DNA of 64,000 bases from positions 5,952,001-6,016,000 of the forward strand of contig JAGUCH010000003.1 in NCBI GenBank assembly GCA_019096065.1, written 5' to 3'. Under the pieces are notes generated by a model. It was not told the origin of the DNA and ran no database searches. It saw only the letters and a program-made list of their open reading frames with translations. Source of the DNA: Paracyclopina nana (lineage: Eukaryota; Arthropoda; Copepoda; Cyclopoida; Cyclopettidae). The position numbers and the translations under genes are program-made. Positions within the stretch are counted from its first letter, which is position 1. Every line of letters starts with the position of its first letter. Positions 1 through 11,471 of the stretch are shown one piece after another.

Positions 1-1520
1 TGTTGCTGATATTGAGGCCAAATTCCTTGACATATGGATCATTGTTGAAGTCAGCCTTGCGGATGAGATTGTTGATCTCACGCTCTCTGTCTGGAGCAGA
101 CCTTGCAGTAGCTTTGATCATGGTGGAGGTTTGTAAATCTGTCAGCTTCTTGACACATCTTTGCCCCTGCACAACATTGCACACCTCCAAAGGTAGATAG
201 GTATGTTTGTGCTCTTGACCAACTTGGAGGCATGGCAGGTGAGGAAACCTCAACTTCATCTTATACTTGTCCAAAAAGTACTTGGCTACAGTGCACTCAA
301 CGGTTTGGCCATTTTCCAGTTGGAGAGGGAAACTCTGCATTTGAGCAGGTCTACGAGTGACATTGCACACTCTGTACTTTCTTTTCATGGTTCCACAGTG
401 AGTGATTTCAATTTTGAGGCTCTTGATCTCCTTTGTAAACTTGACCCTCTGGGAGTCTGTGAGCGGCCTTTTCTGCTCATTAATATCGCGAATGTCAAGG
501 ACTTCACACATGAAGTCAATGACAGGCTGAGCTTTGTAGAAAGCAGTAGCAGAAACATCAATGTTGAGCATCATCTTCCACTGGGATGGCCTCACTGATT
601 GATGGAAGCCAAACCAAACCTCTCTTCCACCACCAAGAGGGTGGTAATACCCATCTGGAGATGAGAAAAAACTCCTGCCCACAGGAGTGTACATCATTGA
701 GGGCAAATGCCTCATTACAACATCCATAGCTTGAATAGCATCAAATGGTATCTGCCTGGTGCGACCCTCAAGGGCCTCTTCAAGGGCATACAAGGAGACC
801 TGAGCAACCCACTTCATTGAGACACGGAATACTCGATCCTTGCCTTCTCCTGGAAGAGTGACCTCAAGATCTACTTGTTCATTGCCGATTGGGAGAGGGT
901 CACGGACGTAGAGATTGCTCCTGCCATCAAAGACTGGCTTCTTTGTTCCAAAGATTCTGCTGTAGGCATGTACCATGGTCTCAATGATGTCACGGTTAAC
1001 TTTTCTGGGGCATTTGTCAGGAGAGATGGCAATGTGGTAATGGTGGATGTAACCACGAGGCATGTTGATTTGAACATGGTTGGCTCTGAGGACAATTGGC
1101 CGACCTTCTTGGCCAATATTTGGTCTTCGAGGGCAATAAAAGATGGGTGGGCTCTCGGGAGAAATGCTTTTGCTGCCAAATCCAATTCCTAAATCTGTCA
1201 TTCCCAGAATGTTTGTGGTGCCATTTCCTCCATTTCCATCTATGAGAGATTTGGTGGTTGCTCCAGGGATGCCTGGTGGGGATGCTTCTCCGCTTGTTAT
1301 TCCACTGAGTGGGCTCCCAGTTCCCCCTGAAGAGCCGCTGGAAGGACCGCCAATGACGGTGCCAAGATTGATACCAAGTCCAATAGCATTGGAACTCTAC
1401 AAGGATTAAAAGGGGAGAGTCAGGCAAATGCTATAATACGGAATTTTCAGTCTGGCTAATTACCTGGTTCAGAGTCGGGGCTCCGACGGGTCCAGGCCCG
1501 GTTTGACCGACGGGAAACAT
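1..1520 (-). CDS. AGO1: Argonaute-1, 5' part (runs off the left edge)
   Basis: Small-RNA-guided silencing protein of the miRNA pathway, acting in the cytoplasmic RISC. Exon 1 is 1464-1520 (19 codons, starting [10 protein letters not shown]) and exon 2 runs from 1396 off the left edge. The intron is GT-AG with phase 0. After a Gly/Ser/Pro-rich leader, the exon reads the conserved start [17 protein letters not shown] and then the ArgoN, linker and PAZ regions, with motifs such as [29 protein letters not shown] and [15 protein letters not shown]. These match animal AGO1 almost residue for residue. Insect AGO1 begins MYPVGQ, which supports the chosen start. Mid and PIWI domains lie outside the window. 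I read the frame by hand because it has no stop inside the window. Confidence 0.96.
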
Positions 1521-3004
1521 TTTCAGCTATTGGCCGAGGGAAATCTTTGCAATACTCCCCTCAATGTGTCCTAAAAAGGAGGAAAAATGATAAGATAGGT
1601 AGTTAATCAATACCGCTAGATAGATAAGCGGGCGGGAGAACAAAGAACGCTGCACAGCCAAAAACTTTCGAGTCTCGCGGCGAAACTATTTGCCTCTTCT
1701 TGGGGCTAAATATTTCGATTTCGATCACTTTGACCATTAATGAGACATTTGACGGACAAAAAATTGACTCACCTAAGCCCGATAGACGCTTTAATTGATA
1801 ACAAAGTTTTAGACGCGATCCTCAAACATGCGATCGCCGTGACACCATTTCGGGGAGTGAGTGAATTGCGGACTCCATGAAATAATCTGCAGTTTTGCTT
1901 GATTGGCGAAGTTTTAATTGTTAGGAATTAATAGAGTAAACTACTGTTTTTTTACATTTTAATTATTTTTTAGTCTTAGATAAGCGCATTAAATAAACAT
2001 GGTTCTGATATTTTACTTCAAATCTTCGATTTCTCTTTACTTGGTATGTCCTAAGGTATGAGCTCGCCAACACATTTATTCACATTAAAATGGCATCAAA
2101 ATTGGGTAAGCGTAATATTGATCAAAAATAACACTAAAATATGTAATTAAGGACAGAATAAGCGTAAGAATGATTACTGAAAAAAACCTTATATGCATTA
2201 GGAATAAAGTAGTCGAAAGTGAGTCTCATATGATGCTTGTTCAGAGTTAAGAGACAGGTGATTGGATAATAGCGAACTTCACAGAAATAACGCTGTGACT
2301 GAGCCCAAAACCGCCAAATATATCTAATTATATATATATCACTCTGATGCGTAAACTGAAGAATTCCTTTAAAAACTTAATTCTCCTATTAGCCAACAGA
2401 GTCTTAATCAATTTTTAAACGAAGCAAATTTATGAAATCACTGAGCAAAAGACTAATTAAGTTCAAACTGGTAATGTTGAATTTCACAGACGTGTTAAAG
2501 TTTTTAGGTTGGAGCTTGTTTAATTAGCATAAAAGGTTTTAGAAGCGATATTTTGGCGTTACTGAGGTGTCATGAACAAGTAAAATGATTCAAAGAGGTT
2601 GAAGCAAGCAACCAGAGACTCGTTTAATTAATGGAGTAACAAGCCGATAAGTTTAAGGCTTCAGGTGCCATGAACACCAATTCGTGGTGAAAAAATGGCG
2701 CCCAAACGGTGACATGCTGCCTCCGTTCAGTGGGGCAAAATTCTTGAATTTGCATATCATAGAGGCCTCATTCTTGTGACAATTCAAAAAAAAAGTTTCA
2801 ACCTATTTTATTCTTTTCTTTAGACATTTTTGTACTATCTCAAGTCTTTTGTAGCTTTCCTAACTTTGATCGAAGCTCAGAAATTCTGCTCAGGCTTTCT
2901 ACGCGAGGCTTTCCTCGATCCTTCATTGCCATTATTTCCAAACAAATTAACATTCAACAATAACAAAAATTCGGAAATTGCGCTAAATAGCATACGGACA
3001 CAAT
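1521..3004. other. AGO1/Rae1 divergent intergenic region
   Basis: About 1.5 kb of AT-rich sequence between two divergently transcribed genes. It must hold the 5' ends and promoters of both. I see no convincing coding exon, RNA gene or repeat. A pyrimidine-rich stretch just before 2825 could be a splice acceptor for a Rae1 5'-UTR exon. Confidence 0.5.
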
Positions 3005-4300
3005 ATGTTTGGCCAAAGTTCTTTTGGGTCCTCAGGAGGCTTTGGAAATACCACCAATGGAGGCATCAGTCTTGGCCTTGGCAATCAGCCGAATCCGATG
3101 AAAGATGTTGAAGTGACCAATCCTCCAGATGACTCCATTTCCTGCTTAAGATTTTCGCCACCTTCCGTGACAAATACATCCTTCCTGATTGCAGGCTCTT
3201 GGGACAACAATGTTAGATGCTGGGAAATCCAGGGCAATGGGCAGAGTGTTCCCAAGAGCATGCAAAGCATGCAAGTAAGGTTTATCACTATTCAATCTTG
3301 AAGGAGCGATCAACAAGTTTCATTATAAAAGGGTCCAGTGTTGGATGTTTGCTGGCATGATGATGGCTCCAAAGTTTTTATGGCTTCTTGTGACAAGCAG
3401 GTCAAGGTGTGGGACTTGGCATCTAATCAGACAATGCAAGTGGCGCAACATGAAGCCCCCATCAAAGTCATCCGTTGGGTCAAAGCACCCAATTATACAG
3501 CCTTGATGACTAGTTCATGGGACAAAACCCTCAAGTTTTGGGATACAAGGAGCCCCAATCCAATTATGACGATTGACATTGGTGAACGTTGTTATGCTGC
3601 AGATGTAGACTATCCCATGGCTGTAGTGGGTACTGCTGGCCGTGGCCTGATTATTTATTCTCTCGAAGGCCAGCCCAAAGAGTACAAGCGGGTGGAGCCA
3701 CCATTGAAGTATCAGCATCGATGTATTTCAATTTTCAGAGACAAAAAGTCACCACCCCAACCAACAGGTAAGCTTGAGTGAAAAGAGTGCCGTTTTGATT
3801 CTAACTGATACTTATAGGCTTTGCTTTGGGCAGCATTGAAGGCAGGGTAGCTATCCAGTATGCCAATGCGCAGAATCCCAAGGATAACTTCACATTTAAG
3901 TGTCACCGCTCCAACGGAGTTACTAATGGTTTCCAGGATATCTATGCTGTCAATGATATTGCATTTCACCCCATTCATGGCACTTTGGCTACTGTTGGAT
4001 CCGATGGCAGATTCTCCTTCTGGGACAAAGATGCACGCACTAAGCTCAAAACATCTGAGCCAATGGAGCAACCCATTACTTGTTGTGCATTTAACAGCAA
4101 TGGCCAGGTATTATTTTGCAAACATACTATTTCCATTGCTCCTTTCTTACAAACCTCCTGATTATCATAAATGCTTGCAGATATTTGCTTATGCAGTGAG
4201 CTATGACTGGTCAAGGGGCCATGAGTACTACAGCCCTCAAAAGAAGAACTACATCTTCCTGCGTCAATGTTACGAAGATCTCAAGCCCAGGCAGAAGTAA
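3005..4300 (+). CDS. Rae1: mRNA export factor Rae1 (WD40 propeller)
   Basis: WD40 protein that binds Nup98 at the nuclear pore and acts in mRNA export and spindle function. Exons are 3005-3274, 3332-3767, 3818-4107 and 4181-4300, with GT-AG introns of 50-73 bp and consistent phases, giving 371 aa. The N-terminus is [10 protein letters not shown]. Hallmark blades are [46 protein letters not shown] and [19 protein letters not shown]. The protein ends in the conserved [14 protein letters not shown] tail. Length and order match animal Rae1/Gle2. AATAAA follows shortly after the stop, near 4310, and again near 4391. Confidence 0.97.
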
Positions 4301-5306
4301 TGTGGGCAGAATAAACGTTATACCTTCTCACTATTTTTATTGATTTGGGTATTATGATTAGAGAGAGCACATAAGTAAAGGGCTTATTTTAATAAAACAC
4401 TTCATTCTCTTTCAATTGACGAAAAATTTCATTCTGCAGAAAAAGCATCAGAACACACTTTATCTCCCAAAATGCCACATTATAGTTTATGAGTAGGTTA
4501 TTATTTTAATACTGTGTCAGCGTGCAAGGCTAGAGATGGAACTCCACGAACTGGATTAATTCTGTTAGTCAAATTCCTAGCTATAATTTCAACTTTTGAG
4601 GTTAAAGCAAATATTGAGCTTTTTGTTTCAATGTTTCACTTTTTTGCTATTTTCATTAAAATTAAGCTTCATATTTCATTGCCCATGACTTGTTTGTGAA
4701 CTTTTTATGGCTCCCCATTTGAAAAAGTTTACTCTAACACACATGCTTGAGCTAGTCTAGCTTCACGCGTGGGCTGTGGAGCTCTAAAAGAGAGGGCCCG
4801 CCACATGACGCATATGGATTAGTTAGCCACTCTCGTTGGATTCCAGTTTTGTGTAGCAGCAGTAGTAGTCTTCGTTTCGCACTTGCCTTCAGATAAAGGA
4901 ACAAATATCGTAGCAGTAGTTCCATATCATGGAGCAACGTGCGCGTTGAACTACATCATATTTTGGGGAAACTTGTAAGATAATTTTGCTTCGTACAGTT
5001 AACTATGAGTTAATTAACCTATCTGCAACTATGCTCATCCATATGATTGGAATGGGCACAATCAAAACCATTTTTCATTTGAAATGTCAATATATTTAAG
5101 CTACATGGAAACTTTTTTCATTTATAGCCCTCCTACGCTGATTTGAGGTGGTTCCACCATGGAGTAAGCCAGCTACAAAGTAGTTCGTGCTACACATAGG
5201 TAAAAACACCTACGCGTCTGTGCATCAAGTGCTGCCAGTGGGAAATGCCCTTGTATCTGTAACTACTCTTCCTGTCGAGCTAACAAAAAGCTAAAACGGC
5301 CTCAAG
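4301..5306. other. Intergenic region before the innexin
   Basis: About 1 kb of AT-rich sequence carrying the Rae1 3' end (AATAAA-type signals near 4310 and 4391) and the innexin upstream region. I see no credible coding exon or repeat. Confidence 0.5.
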
Positions 5307-6693
5307 ATGATGCACCTAGTAGCAGATATTGTCAAACATTTTTCGTTTGACGATATCAATATAGACAATTGGGTGTTCAAACTCTTCTATAAAGGGACTT
5401 TTGTCCTGTTTCTCATGGGCTCCATGGTCGGCATCCTGAGTCAGTATTTTGGTGAGCCCATCAATTGTGACTTTAAGGGCATTGACAGTGAAATGGCCAG
5501 TGACTATTGCTGGATTCATGGATCCTCCTATATCCCCCCTGAATATCAGCAGCATATGAAGTGCATCGTAGATCTGGATGGAGTGAAATCAGCAGATGAT
5601 GCACCGGACACCTCCTACTATCAATGGGTCACATTCGTGATGATGTTCCAGGCTGGGACTTTTATGCTACCATACAAGATATGGAAGGCTCTGGAGGGTG
5701 GAATGCTTGAAGAGTTTGGCATGGATGCAAAGTCGGCCATTATGCTTAGGGAGGAGTTTGATGATGCGATTGTCCTCGACGCAGTCATTGAAAAGTACGT
5801 CAAGTACTTCAAGTCTGTGCTGCACCGTAACACGTACTACTTTTGGAAATTTGTCGTGTGCGAGGGACTCAATGTGATCATCCTCTTTGTAAACTTTTAC
5901 GTCACTGATCAGTTCCTTAATGGAAATTTCTGGTATTACGGCTGGGACGTGATCAAGTATGCCAGGTTGGATCCTCTGGAGCAAAAAATCTCGGTCAACC
6001 CCTTTTGCCAAGCATTCCCCTTGGAAGTGAGTTGTACTGTGCCCAACGTTGGAGCTGCTGGAGGGGAGCAAAACCACAATGGCCTGTGCGTTTTGTCCCA
6101 GAATATCATTAATGAGAAAATGTACCTCGCAGTTTGGTTTTGGATGGTATTTATGATCTTCATCATCCCATTCTGCATCTTTTACCGAGTTCTGACCATA
6201 TTATTTGATGGCTTCAGAAGTGCTCTCCTAATGAGTAAGTTGCATTATGGTACACTAGCTAATTTTTTCAGTAATTAGAGTTTGTTTCAAAGGCCGCATA
6301 GGAAATACAAATGACAAGCTCACAAGAAAAGCCATCAAAGGCGTAATGACGAAGTGCTATCTCGGTGACTGGTTTCTTCTGTATCAAATCAGCAAAAATG
6401 TCAACATGTACTTTTTCCGAGCTTTTCTCAAAGAGTTGAATCATGAAATCGGCCCTAAAAAATCCAAACAAGCCTTCATTGACAAAGACAAAGTGAGCAA
6501 CCACTTGCCTTCCTCAATTGTAGCACTTCCTCCCATAGAGGAGGGCGAGTCCAAAAAGCTAACTGGCTTGGACTCTGACGATGAGCAAGATGCTGAAGAG
6601 CCTAGATACGTGGAAGCGGGTAAATCTCCAGTGCTTCCAAAGTACGAAGATCATGACGATTCACCGACAGAGCCTCTACATCACGTCGTGTAA
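5307..6693 (+). CDS. Innexin gap-junction channel subunit
   Basis: Four-pass membrane protein forming invertebrate gap junctions and hemichannels. Exon 1 is 5307-6234 and exon 2 is 6293-6693 (phase 1, 58-bp GT-AG intron), giving 442 aa. Membrane segments are visible near residues 30-50, 105-130, 175-200 and 270-295. The innexin signature YYQWV lies at the start of the second. Cysteines in the two extracellular loops (INCDF, SDYCW and MKCIV; NPFCQ, EVSCT and NGLCV) fit the family. The cytoplasmic tail begins with CYLGDWFLLYQISKNVNMYF, also typical, and is then acidic and Ser-rich. The paralog cannot be assigned. An alternative 3' exon may replace the last 24 codons. Confidence 0.95.
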
Positions 6694-6785
6694 TTCCTTT
6701 TCATATTTGCTATTACTATTCTTTATCTTTTGCAATGGAATATATTGTCTCTACACTTTTAAAACTGACTGTGGACATCTTGTAG

Positions 6786-6996
6786 GCATCACCATTCACG
6801 GCGACCCTCCAAAGCAATGTCAGAGACCCCTCATAATGATGAAGAGGAAGAAATGCGAAACTACCTCAAAGCGCCGGGTAATAGCAGCAAATTGATGCTG
6901 CTGCCTGGAAAAAGATCGGGAAAACTGGGTAACCGGAGATCTGACCAGAGAAAGAGTCTCGACGACTTTGACATCGATATGATGATGTTAATGTAG
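6786..6996 (+). other. Possible alternative 3' exon of the innexin
   Basis: Downstream of the innexin stop an acceptor-like TTGTAG (6780-6785) and a second AAAG (6811-6814) precede an open frame ending at TAG 6994-6996. Joining an internal donor in exon 2 (ends 6619, followed by gtaaat) to 6815 keeps phase. It adds a tail with RxxS-type sites and the ending DFDIDMMMLM. The coding-like composition is suggestive only. This exon would end 4 bp before the ZCCHC8 stop codon on the other strand. Confidence 0.35.
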
Positions 6997-7000
6997 TTCT

Positions 7001-8155
7001 CTATTTACCACTCGCCTCCCGAGTTTCTCTCACTTTTTTGAGTAGTTGAACCATTTGATCGTACTTTCCAGTGGACTCGGGCAGGTTTTCAAAAAAGATG
7101 TGGTCGGTTGTGTTCGTAGTCCATTTTTCTTGAGGCGGCAAGTTCTGATAATGCGAGTGGCTGGATACTATAGGGGTGCCATGATCAACGCTTTTCACTT
7201 TTGATTCTTTGGCAGGAGTTTGGGTGACGATTTTTTCCGAGTTGGACTTGGCTGTACTAGTGTCTTGCATCTCTCCACGAACGTAAGCTTTCTGCTGCTT
7301 CAGAGACATGTGCTGCAGCATGCTCTCTTTTGACTGCTCTGGCCGCATGGGCGGCACTCTAAAATAGTCGCCCTCGTCTTTGTACAAGCCTAGATCAAGA
7401 GGCACATTGAAACCAGGCCACTCTTGGATTTTTGCCACGTCGTATTGCTTTTTGTCAGATGCATCAGATATTTCACCCTCCTCGTCACCATGGTCAGGTA
7501 GGGCTTTATTTTGCTCCACATAAAGTCCCATATTGGAGTGAGAAATCTCAGCCTCTTTGAGCCACCCAGGTGGATAGCCGAGCTCCCGCATGCGGTAAAT
7601 ATAGGCAGGTAATTGATCAGGATGCAGTCCAAGAGCTTTCTGAAGCTTTTTCGATGGCAAGCCTGGCTTTAAGTGACCAAAACGTTGAGGCTCATCAACG
7701 TGGTAGCGAACTGTGAATGAGGGTTGATTCTTCAAAAACTCTTTTCTATTTGCGTTTATTTTTTGATGGTTTCTTGCTTCGGTGCACTCCCTCAAGCTGT
7801 GATCGTCCTTGCCGCAATTCCAGCAATTGTTTCCTTTCACTCGACTACTATGCGCCTCTTCCACAGCGCTTGTAGCTTCGGGTACAGTGAGGACTTCGTT
7901 TAGAGTACTGCTGTACTCAATTGCCGGCAAGGGATGATCATCGTCCTCCTCAGTTGGATTGCTGTCAATGCAAAAGCCGTCAGCTTTACACTCGTTCAAC
8001 TGTTGCAGCTCGTGGATCCGGGCTTTTAAGGATTCGTTTTCTTGAACTATCCTTAGAAGTTCATCTCTTAGGCTTTCCTTGCTGAGCTCTAGTATTTCCT
8101 CAACTCTGGTCATCACAGCAGCTTCCGGCTCACCGTTTTCGTGGCCGTGAGACAT
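7001..8155 (-). CDS. ZCCHC8: ZCCHC8-like zinc-knuckle protein of the NEXT complex
   Basis: Scaffold of the nuclear exosome targeting complex (with MTR4 and RBM7 in other animals), which directs short nuclear RNAs to decay. It is a single-exon CDS of 384 aa. An acidic, coiled-coil-like N-terminus (about residues 15-60) is followed by a CCHC knuckle at 111-124 (CWNCGKDDHSLREC). Next comes the PSP domain at about 155-205 (RFGHLKPGLPSKKL, YIYRMRELGYPPGW), which is diagnostic. The rest is low-complexity with a short conserved-looking C-terminus. Start and stop are clear. It is convergent with and almost touching the innexin gene. Confidence 0.93.
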   Translation of the reverse strand: MSHGHENGEPEAAVMTRVEEILELSKESLRDELLRIVQENESLKARIHELQQLNECKADGFCIDSNPTEEDDDHPLPAIEYSSTLNEVLTVPEATSAVEEAHSSRVKGNNCWNCGKDDHSLRECTEARNHQKINANRKEFLKNQPSFTVRYHVDEPQRFGHLKPGLPSKKLQKALGLHPDQLPAYIYRMRELGYPPGWLKEAEISHSNMGLYVEQNKALPDHGDEEGEISDASDKKQYDVAKIQEWPGFNVPLDLGLYKDEGDYFRVPPMRPEQSKESMLQHMSLKQQKAYVRGEMQDTSTAKSNSEKIVTQTPAKESKVKSVDHGTPIVSSHSHYQNLPPQEKWTTNTTDHIFFENLPESTGKYDQMVQLLKKVRETREASGK

Positions 8156-8416
8156 TTTCGCGGAATCTCTGTGAACAAAATTTTGTTTTGTTTACATATA
8201 GCGTTCAATATTTTGTCGCTTCCATGCCAATGGACCTAATAAGTGTGTCAAGCTAGTTAAATGCTAATCTCAGTGTTGGAAAAATATCGTTTAGTTTAAA
8301 ATAAAAAAGCCCTTTTTATGTTGTAAGATATTTTTTATCCCAATTTTGTAGTTAGATGATCAAAATAATAGGAGAAATTTTTTCTATTTCTTGGAATTGA
8401 TTTTTCTATTTTGCCC

Positions 8417-8530
8417 ATGGAAACACAGCTCGCAGACAGTGTTGAAACTGAACTGAATCAGCTTTTTGCTCAAAGTCATCAAAGTCTGTGCACAGTTGGT
8501 AAGTTACGGAAAGAAGGTGGATTAGTATAA
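8417..8530 (+). other. Upstream ORF or first exon ahead of PIK3C3
   Basis: A 37-codon ORF (starts METQLADSVE) ends 39 bp before the PIK3C3 start. It contains a good donor, gtaagt, at 8499-8504. It may be a uORF controlling PIK3C3 translation, or a short first coding exon of an unseen transcript. No matching acceptor in front of the PIK3C3 start is obvious. The rest of the 8156-8569 gap is a short divergent promoter region shared with ZCCHC8. Confidence 0.3.
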
Positions 8531-8569
8531 CTTGAGGAGACCGCACACACTTGTGGCGAGGCATTCAAC

Positions 8570-11296
8570 ATGTGGGGAGCCTCGAAAATGGCTTCTGAGT
8601 TTAATTATGTGAATAGCTGCGATCTTGAGGCCAATCTCCAGGTCAAAGTGTGCACCATGGAGGGATGTCTTCCAAAGCTGGACTTTGAAGCTATGCTTGA
8701 GGATCCGTTGCTGCAGTTTTGCGGGAGGAAGCAATCCAAGGTGCCCGACCTATTGGTTGAGGCTGTTGTCTCTCATTTGATAGGAGGACGTAGAGTTGAG
8801 CTGCATCTTCCAGTTGCAACAGCTTACAAGAGCTTTCAGAAACGCTGGGAATGGAATGAGTGGCTCAAGCTACCCGTCAAGTATGCCGACCTTCCTAGGG
8901 ACGCGATTCTGTCTGTGACTGTCTTCGACTGCCTCGGAGGCTGCAAGCAATTACTAGCCTCAGGAGAAATAGCTTTGTTTGGAAAACGAGGAATCTATAG
9001 GGAAGGCCAACATGATTTGCAGCTAGAGCTGAATGGTGAGCCCGACACTGACGAAAATGAATTCACTGGCAACACTGGACTCAACATAGGTTCGAAGACT
9101 CCCATGGATCTTGGTGGGCTGACAAAACTTACCAAGAAGTACAAAAGTGGCAAGATTCCACCCGTGGATTGGCTTGACCGTCTCACCTTTGCTGAGGTGG
9201 AGAAGATCAGCCAAAAGCAAAAGCAAGGTTCCAATCTGCTTTTTCTCATGATCGAGTTCCCCCAAATTCACTCCAACGGCACCAAGTTCTCTGTGGTGTT
9301 CTTTGAGAAGAATGGAGACCTCATCAATGTGACTGGTAGTAAGTCTGAGATCCTGAGGATAAACGACCCTGAGATTCAGCAAGAAAATCTGGTGGAGACA
9401 AAGCACCACAAATTAGTGAGGGCCCGAAGAACTGGGCAATCCGAAAAAGAGTTGAAGCCCAATGCTCCAACCAGGAACCGGCTAAATGACATCCTTGCCT
9501 ACCCCAACACACAAGCCTTATCTTCAGAGGAAAAGGACCTGATTTGGCAGTATCGTTACTATCTATCCGGCAACAAAAAGGCACTGGCAAAGTTCGTAAA
9601 ATGTGTCAGTTGGAAAGTGAATACAGAGGCAAATCAAGCCTTGGAAATGGTTCACAAATGGGCTCCCATGGATGCGGACGATGCTTTGGAGCTTCTTGGG
9701 CCTTCCTTCAAAAACCCTGGAGTGCGGAAGTATGCAGTTTCTAGGATGAGGGCGCTGTTGGACAATGATCTTCAGTTATATTTGCTACAACTGGTGCAAG
9801 CTCTCAAGTACGAGAGATACCACGTCCCACCCGTTGAAAAGAACAGGAGTCAAAGAGATGCTATTGCAGAGGAGGGCTCGTCAATGTCCAGCTCTCAAGA
9901 CATCAACGCATCCACTCACAGCTCCTTGCCTCCGTCCACGATGCAAGTGTCTGTCTCCGACGACCTGGATGAACACGAGGTGAACACCATCACTTCCAAT
10001 GAGGATGACAGCAGCGACAGTGGTCTTGCTCAGTTCCTTATTGACCGCGCATGCCGCAACTCTGTGATAGCCAATTATTTCTATTGGTACCTGGTAGTTG
10101 AGTGCGAAACTCACGAAGATACAGCAACGATGCAGGATCGCGAGCTTGAAAAGGAAATGTACTTGTCTGTGCTGAAAAAATTCAAAGCTTCACTCAAGTC
10201 TGGTCCTCAGGAGTATAGAGAGCGGGCCAACTTTTTGAAACGCCAGCATGCCTTTGTGGAAAATCTGGTCAATCTTGTCAAAACTGTCGCCAGAGAATCT
10301 GGAAATCGTTTGAAGAAAATTGAAAAACTGCAAAGCCTTTTGGCCGATACGGGCAACAACGAGGCCAATCAAGCTTGCCAAAACTTTGTCAAGTTCGATG
10401 CTCTTCAGCTCCCTCTGGATCCTTACGTGAAAGTCTGTGGTGTCATTCCGTCTAGGGCAACTCTGTTCAAGTCCAGCTTGATGCCTGCCAGCTTAACTTT
10501 CATCACAGACCAGGGGCAAGAGTACGTGACCATCTTCAAGAATGGCGATGATCTGCGTCAAGACCAGCTGATATTGCAAATCATCACCTTGATGGACCGA
10601 ATCTTGCAGCAAGAAAATCTAGACTTGAAGCTGACTCCATATCGTGTGCTGGCGACATCTTCGAAGCACGGATTTGTTCAGTTCATCGAGTCAGCTACCA
10701 TAGCTGAAGTTTTAGCCAAAGATGGCAGCATACAGAACTTTTTCAAAAAGCACAATCCTTCAGAGACTGGACCGTACGGGATACAGCCCGAGGTCATGGA
10801 TACTTATGTGAAAAGCTGTGCTGGCTACTGCGTCATCACCTACTTGCTTGGTGTGGGTGACCGACATCTTGACAATCTGCTGCTCACTAAAAGCGGTAAG
10901 TTATTCCATATTGATTTCGGGTACATTCTCGGAAGAGATCCAAAGCCCTTGCCTCCACCAATGAAGCTGAGCAAAGAAATGATTGAAGCATTTGGAGGCA
11001 TGACGTCGGAGCATTATCAAGAGTTCCGCAAGGAATGCTACACTGCGTTTCTCAGCTTGCGACGATATGCCAACCTCATCCTCAATTTGTTCTCTCTGAT
11101 GGTCGACGCCTCCGTGCCTGACATTGCTTTGGAGCCTGATAAAACGGTTCGCAAAGTTCAAGACAAGTTCCGTCTGGACTTGAGCGATGAGGAGGCGGTT
11201 CAATATATGCAAAGCTTAATTGATGTTTCTGCAACGGCAGTCATGGCTGCTATTGTGGAACGAATTCACAAGCTTGCGCAATTTTGGCGGAATTGA
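8570..11296 (+). CDS. PIK3C3: Class III phosphatidylinositol 3-kinase (Vps34)
   Basis: Makes PI3P from phosphatidylinositol on endosomal and autophagic membranes, working with Vps15 and Beclin-1. One exon encodes 908 aa, close to the family length. A C2 domain lies at about residues 20-190 (conserved WNEWLKLPVKYADLPRDA). The helical accessory domain is at about 300-530. The kinase domain lies at about 620-880, with the catalytic loop GVGDRHLDNLLL, the following HIDFGYILGRDPKPLPPPMK, and the C-terminal helix ending AQFWRN. Two in-frame starts (8570, 8588) exist. The second, MASEFNYVNSCDLE, aligns better with the usual N-terminus. The lack of introns is notable among neighbours that mostly have them. 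Confidence 0.97.
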   Translation: MWGASKMASEFNYVNSCDLEANLQVKVCTMEGCLPKLDFEAMLEDPLLQFCGRKQSKVPDLLVEAVVSHLIGGRRVELHLPVATAYKSFQKRWEWNEWLKLPVKYADLPRDAILSVTVFDCLGGCKQLLASGEIALFGKRGIYREGQHDLQLELNGEPDTDENEFTGNTGLNIGSKTPMDLGGLTKLTKKYKSGKIPPVDWLDRLTFAEVEKISQKQKQGSNLLFLMIEFPQIHSNGTKFSVVFFEKNGDLINVTGSKSEILRINDPEIQQENLVETKHHKLVRARRTGQSEKELKPNAPTRNRLNDILAYPNTQALSSEEKDLIWQYRYYLSGNKKALAKFVKCVSWKVNTEANQALEMVHKWAPMDADDALELLGPSFKNPGVRKYAVSRMRALLDNDLQLYLLQLVQALKYERYHVPPVEKNRSQRDAIAEEGSSMSSSQDINASTHSSLPPSTMQVSVSDDLDEHEVNTITSNEDDSSDSGLAQFLIDRACRNSVIANYFYWYLVVECETHEDTATMQDRELEKEMYLSVLKKFKASLKSGPQEYRERANFLKRQHAFVENLVNLVKTVARESGNRLKKIEKLQSLLADTGNNEANQACQNFVKFDALQLPLDPYVKVCGVIPSRATLFKSSLMPASLTFITDQGQEYVTIFKNGDDLRQDQLILQIITLMDRILQQENLDLKLTPYRVLATSSKHGFVQFIESATIAEVLAKDGSIQNFFKKHNPSETGPYGIQPEVMDTYVKSCAGYCVITYLLGVGDRHLDNLLLTKSGKLFHIDFGYILGRDPKPLPPPMKLSKEMIEAFGGMTSEHYQEFRKECYTAFLSLRRYANLILNLFSLMVDASVPDIALEPDKTVRKVQDKFRLDLSDEEAVQYMQSLIDVSATAVMAAIVERIHKLAQFWRN

Positions 11297-11471
11297 TGCA
11301 ATGAAAGCAGAATAAAACAATTTTACTGATTAATTAAGGAAACGCTACCATGGATTCGGCTTTATAATTCCAGGTCTTAAGAATTGGTAAACATAAATAT
11401 ATTTCATGTGAAGTTTTAGCGCACAAAAATCAATAACCTCGTAGGCACACCCTCGAGACGTAACTTGATTT

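Noticed and set aside
871..1427. ORFs overlapping the Argonaute exon in other frames
   Set aside because: The Argonaute reading frame is matched residue for residue to the family. The others are shadows.
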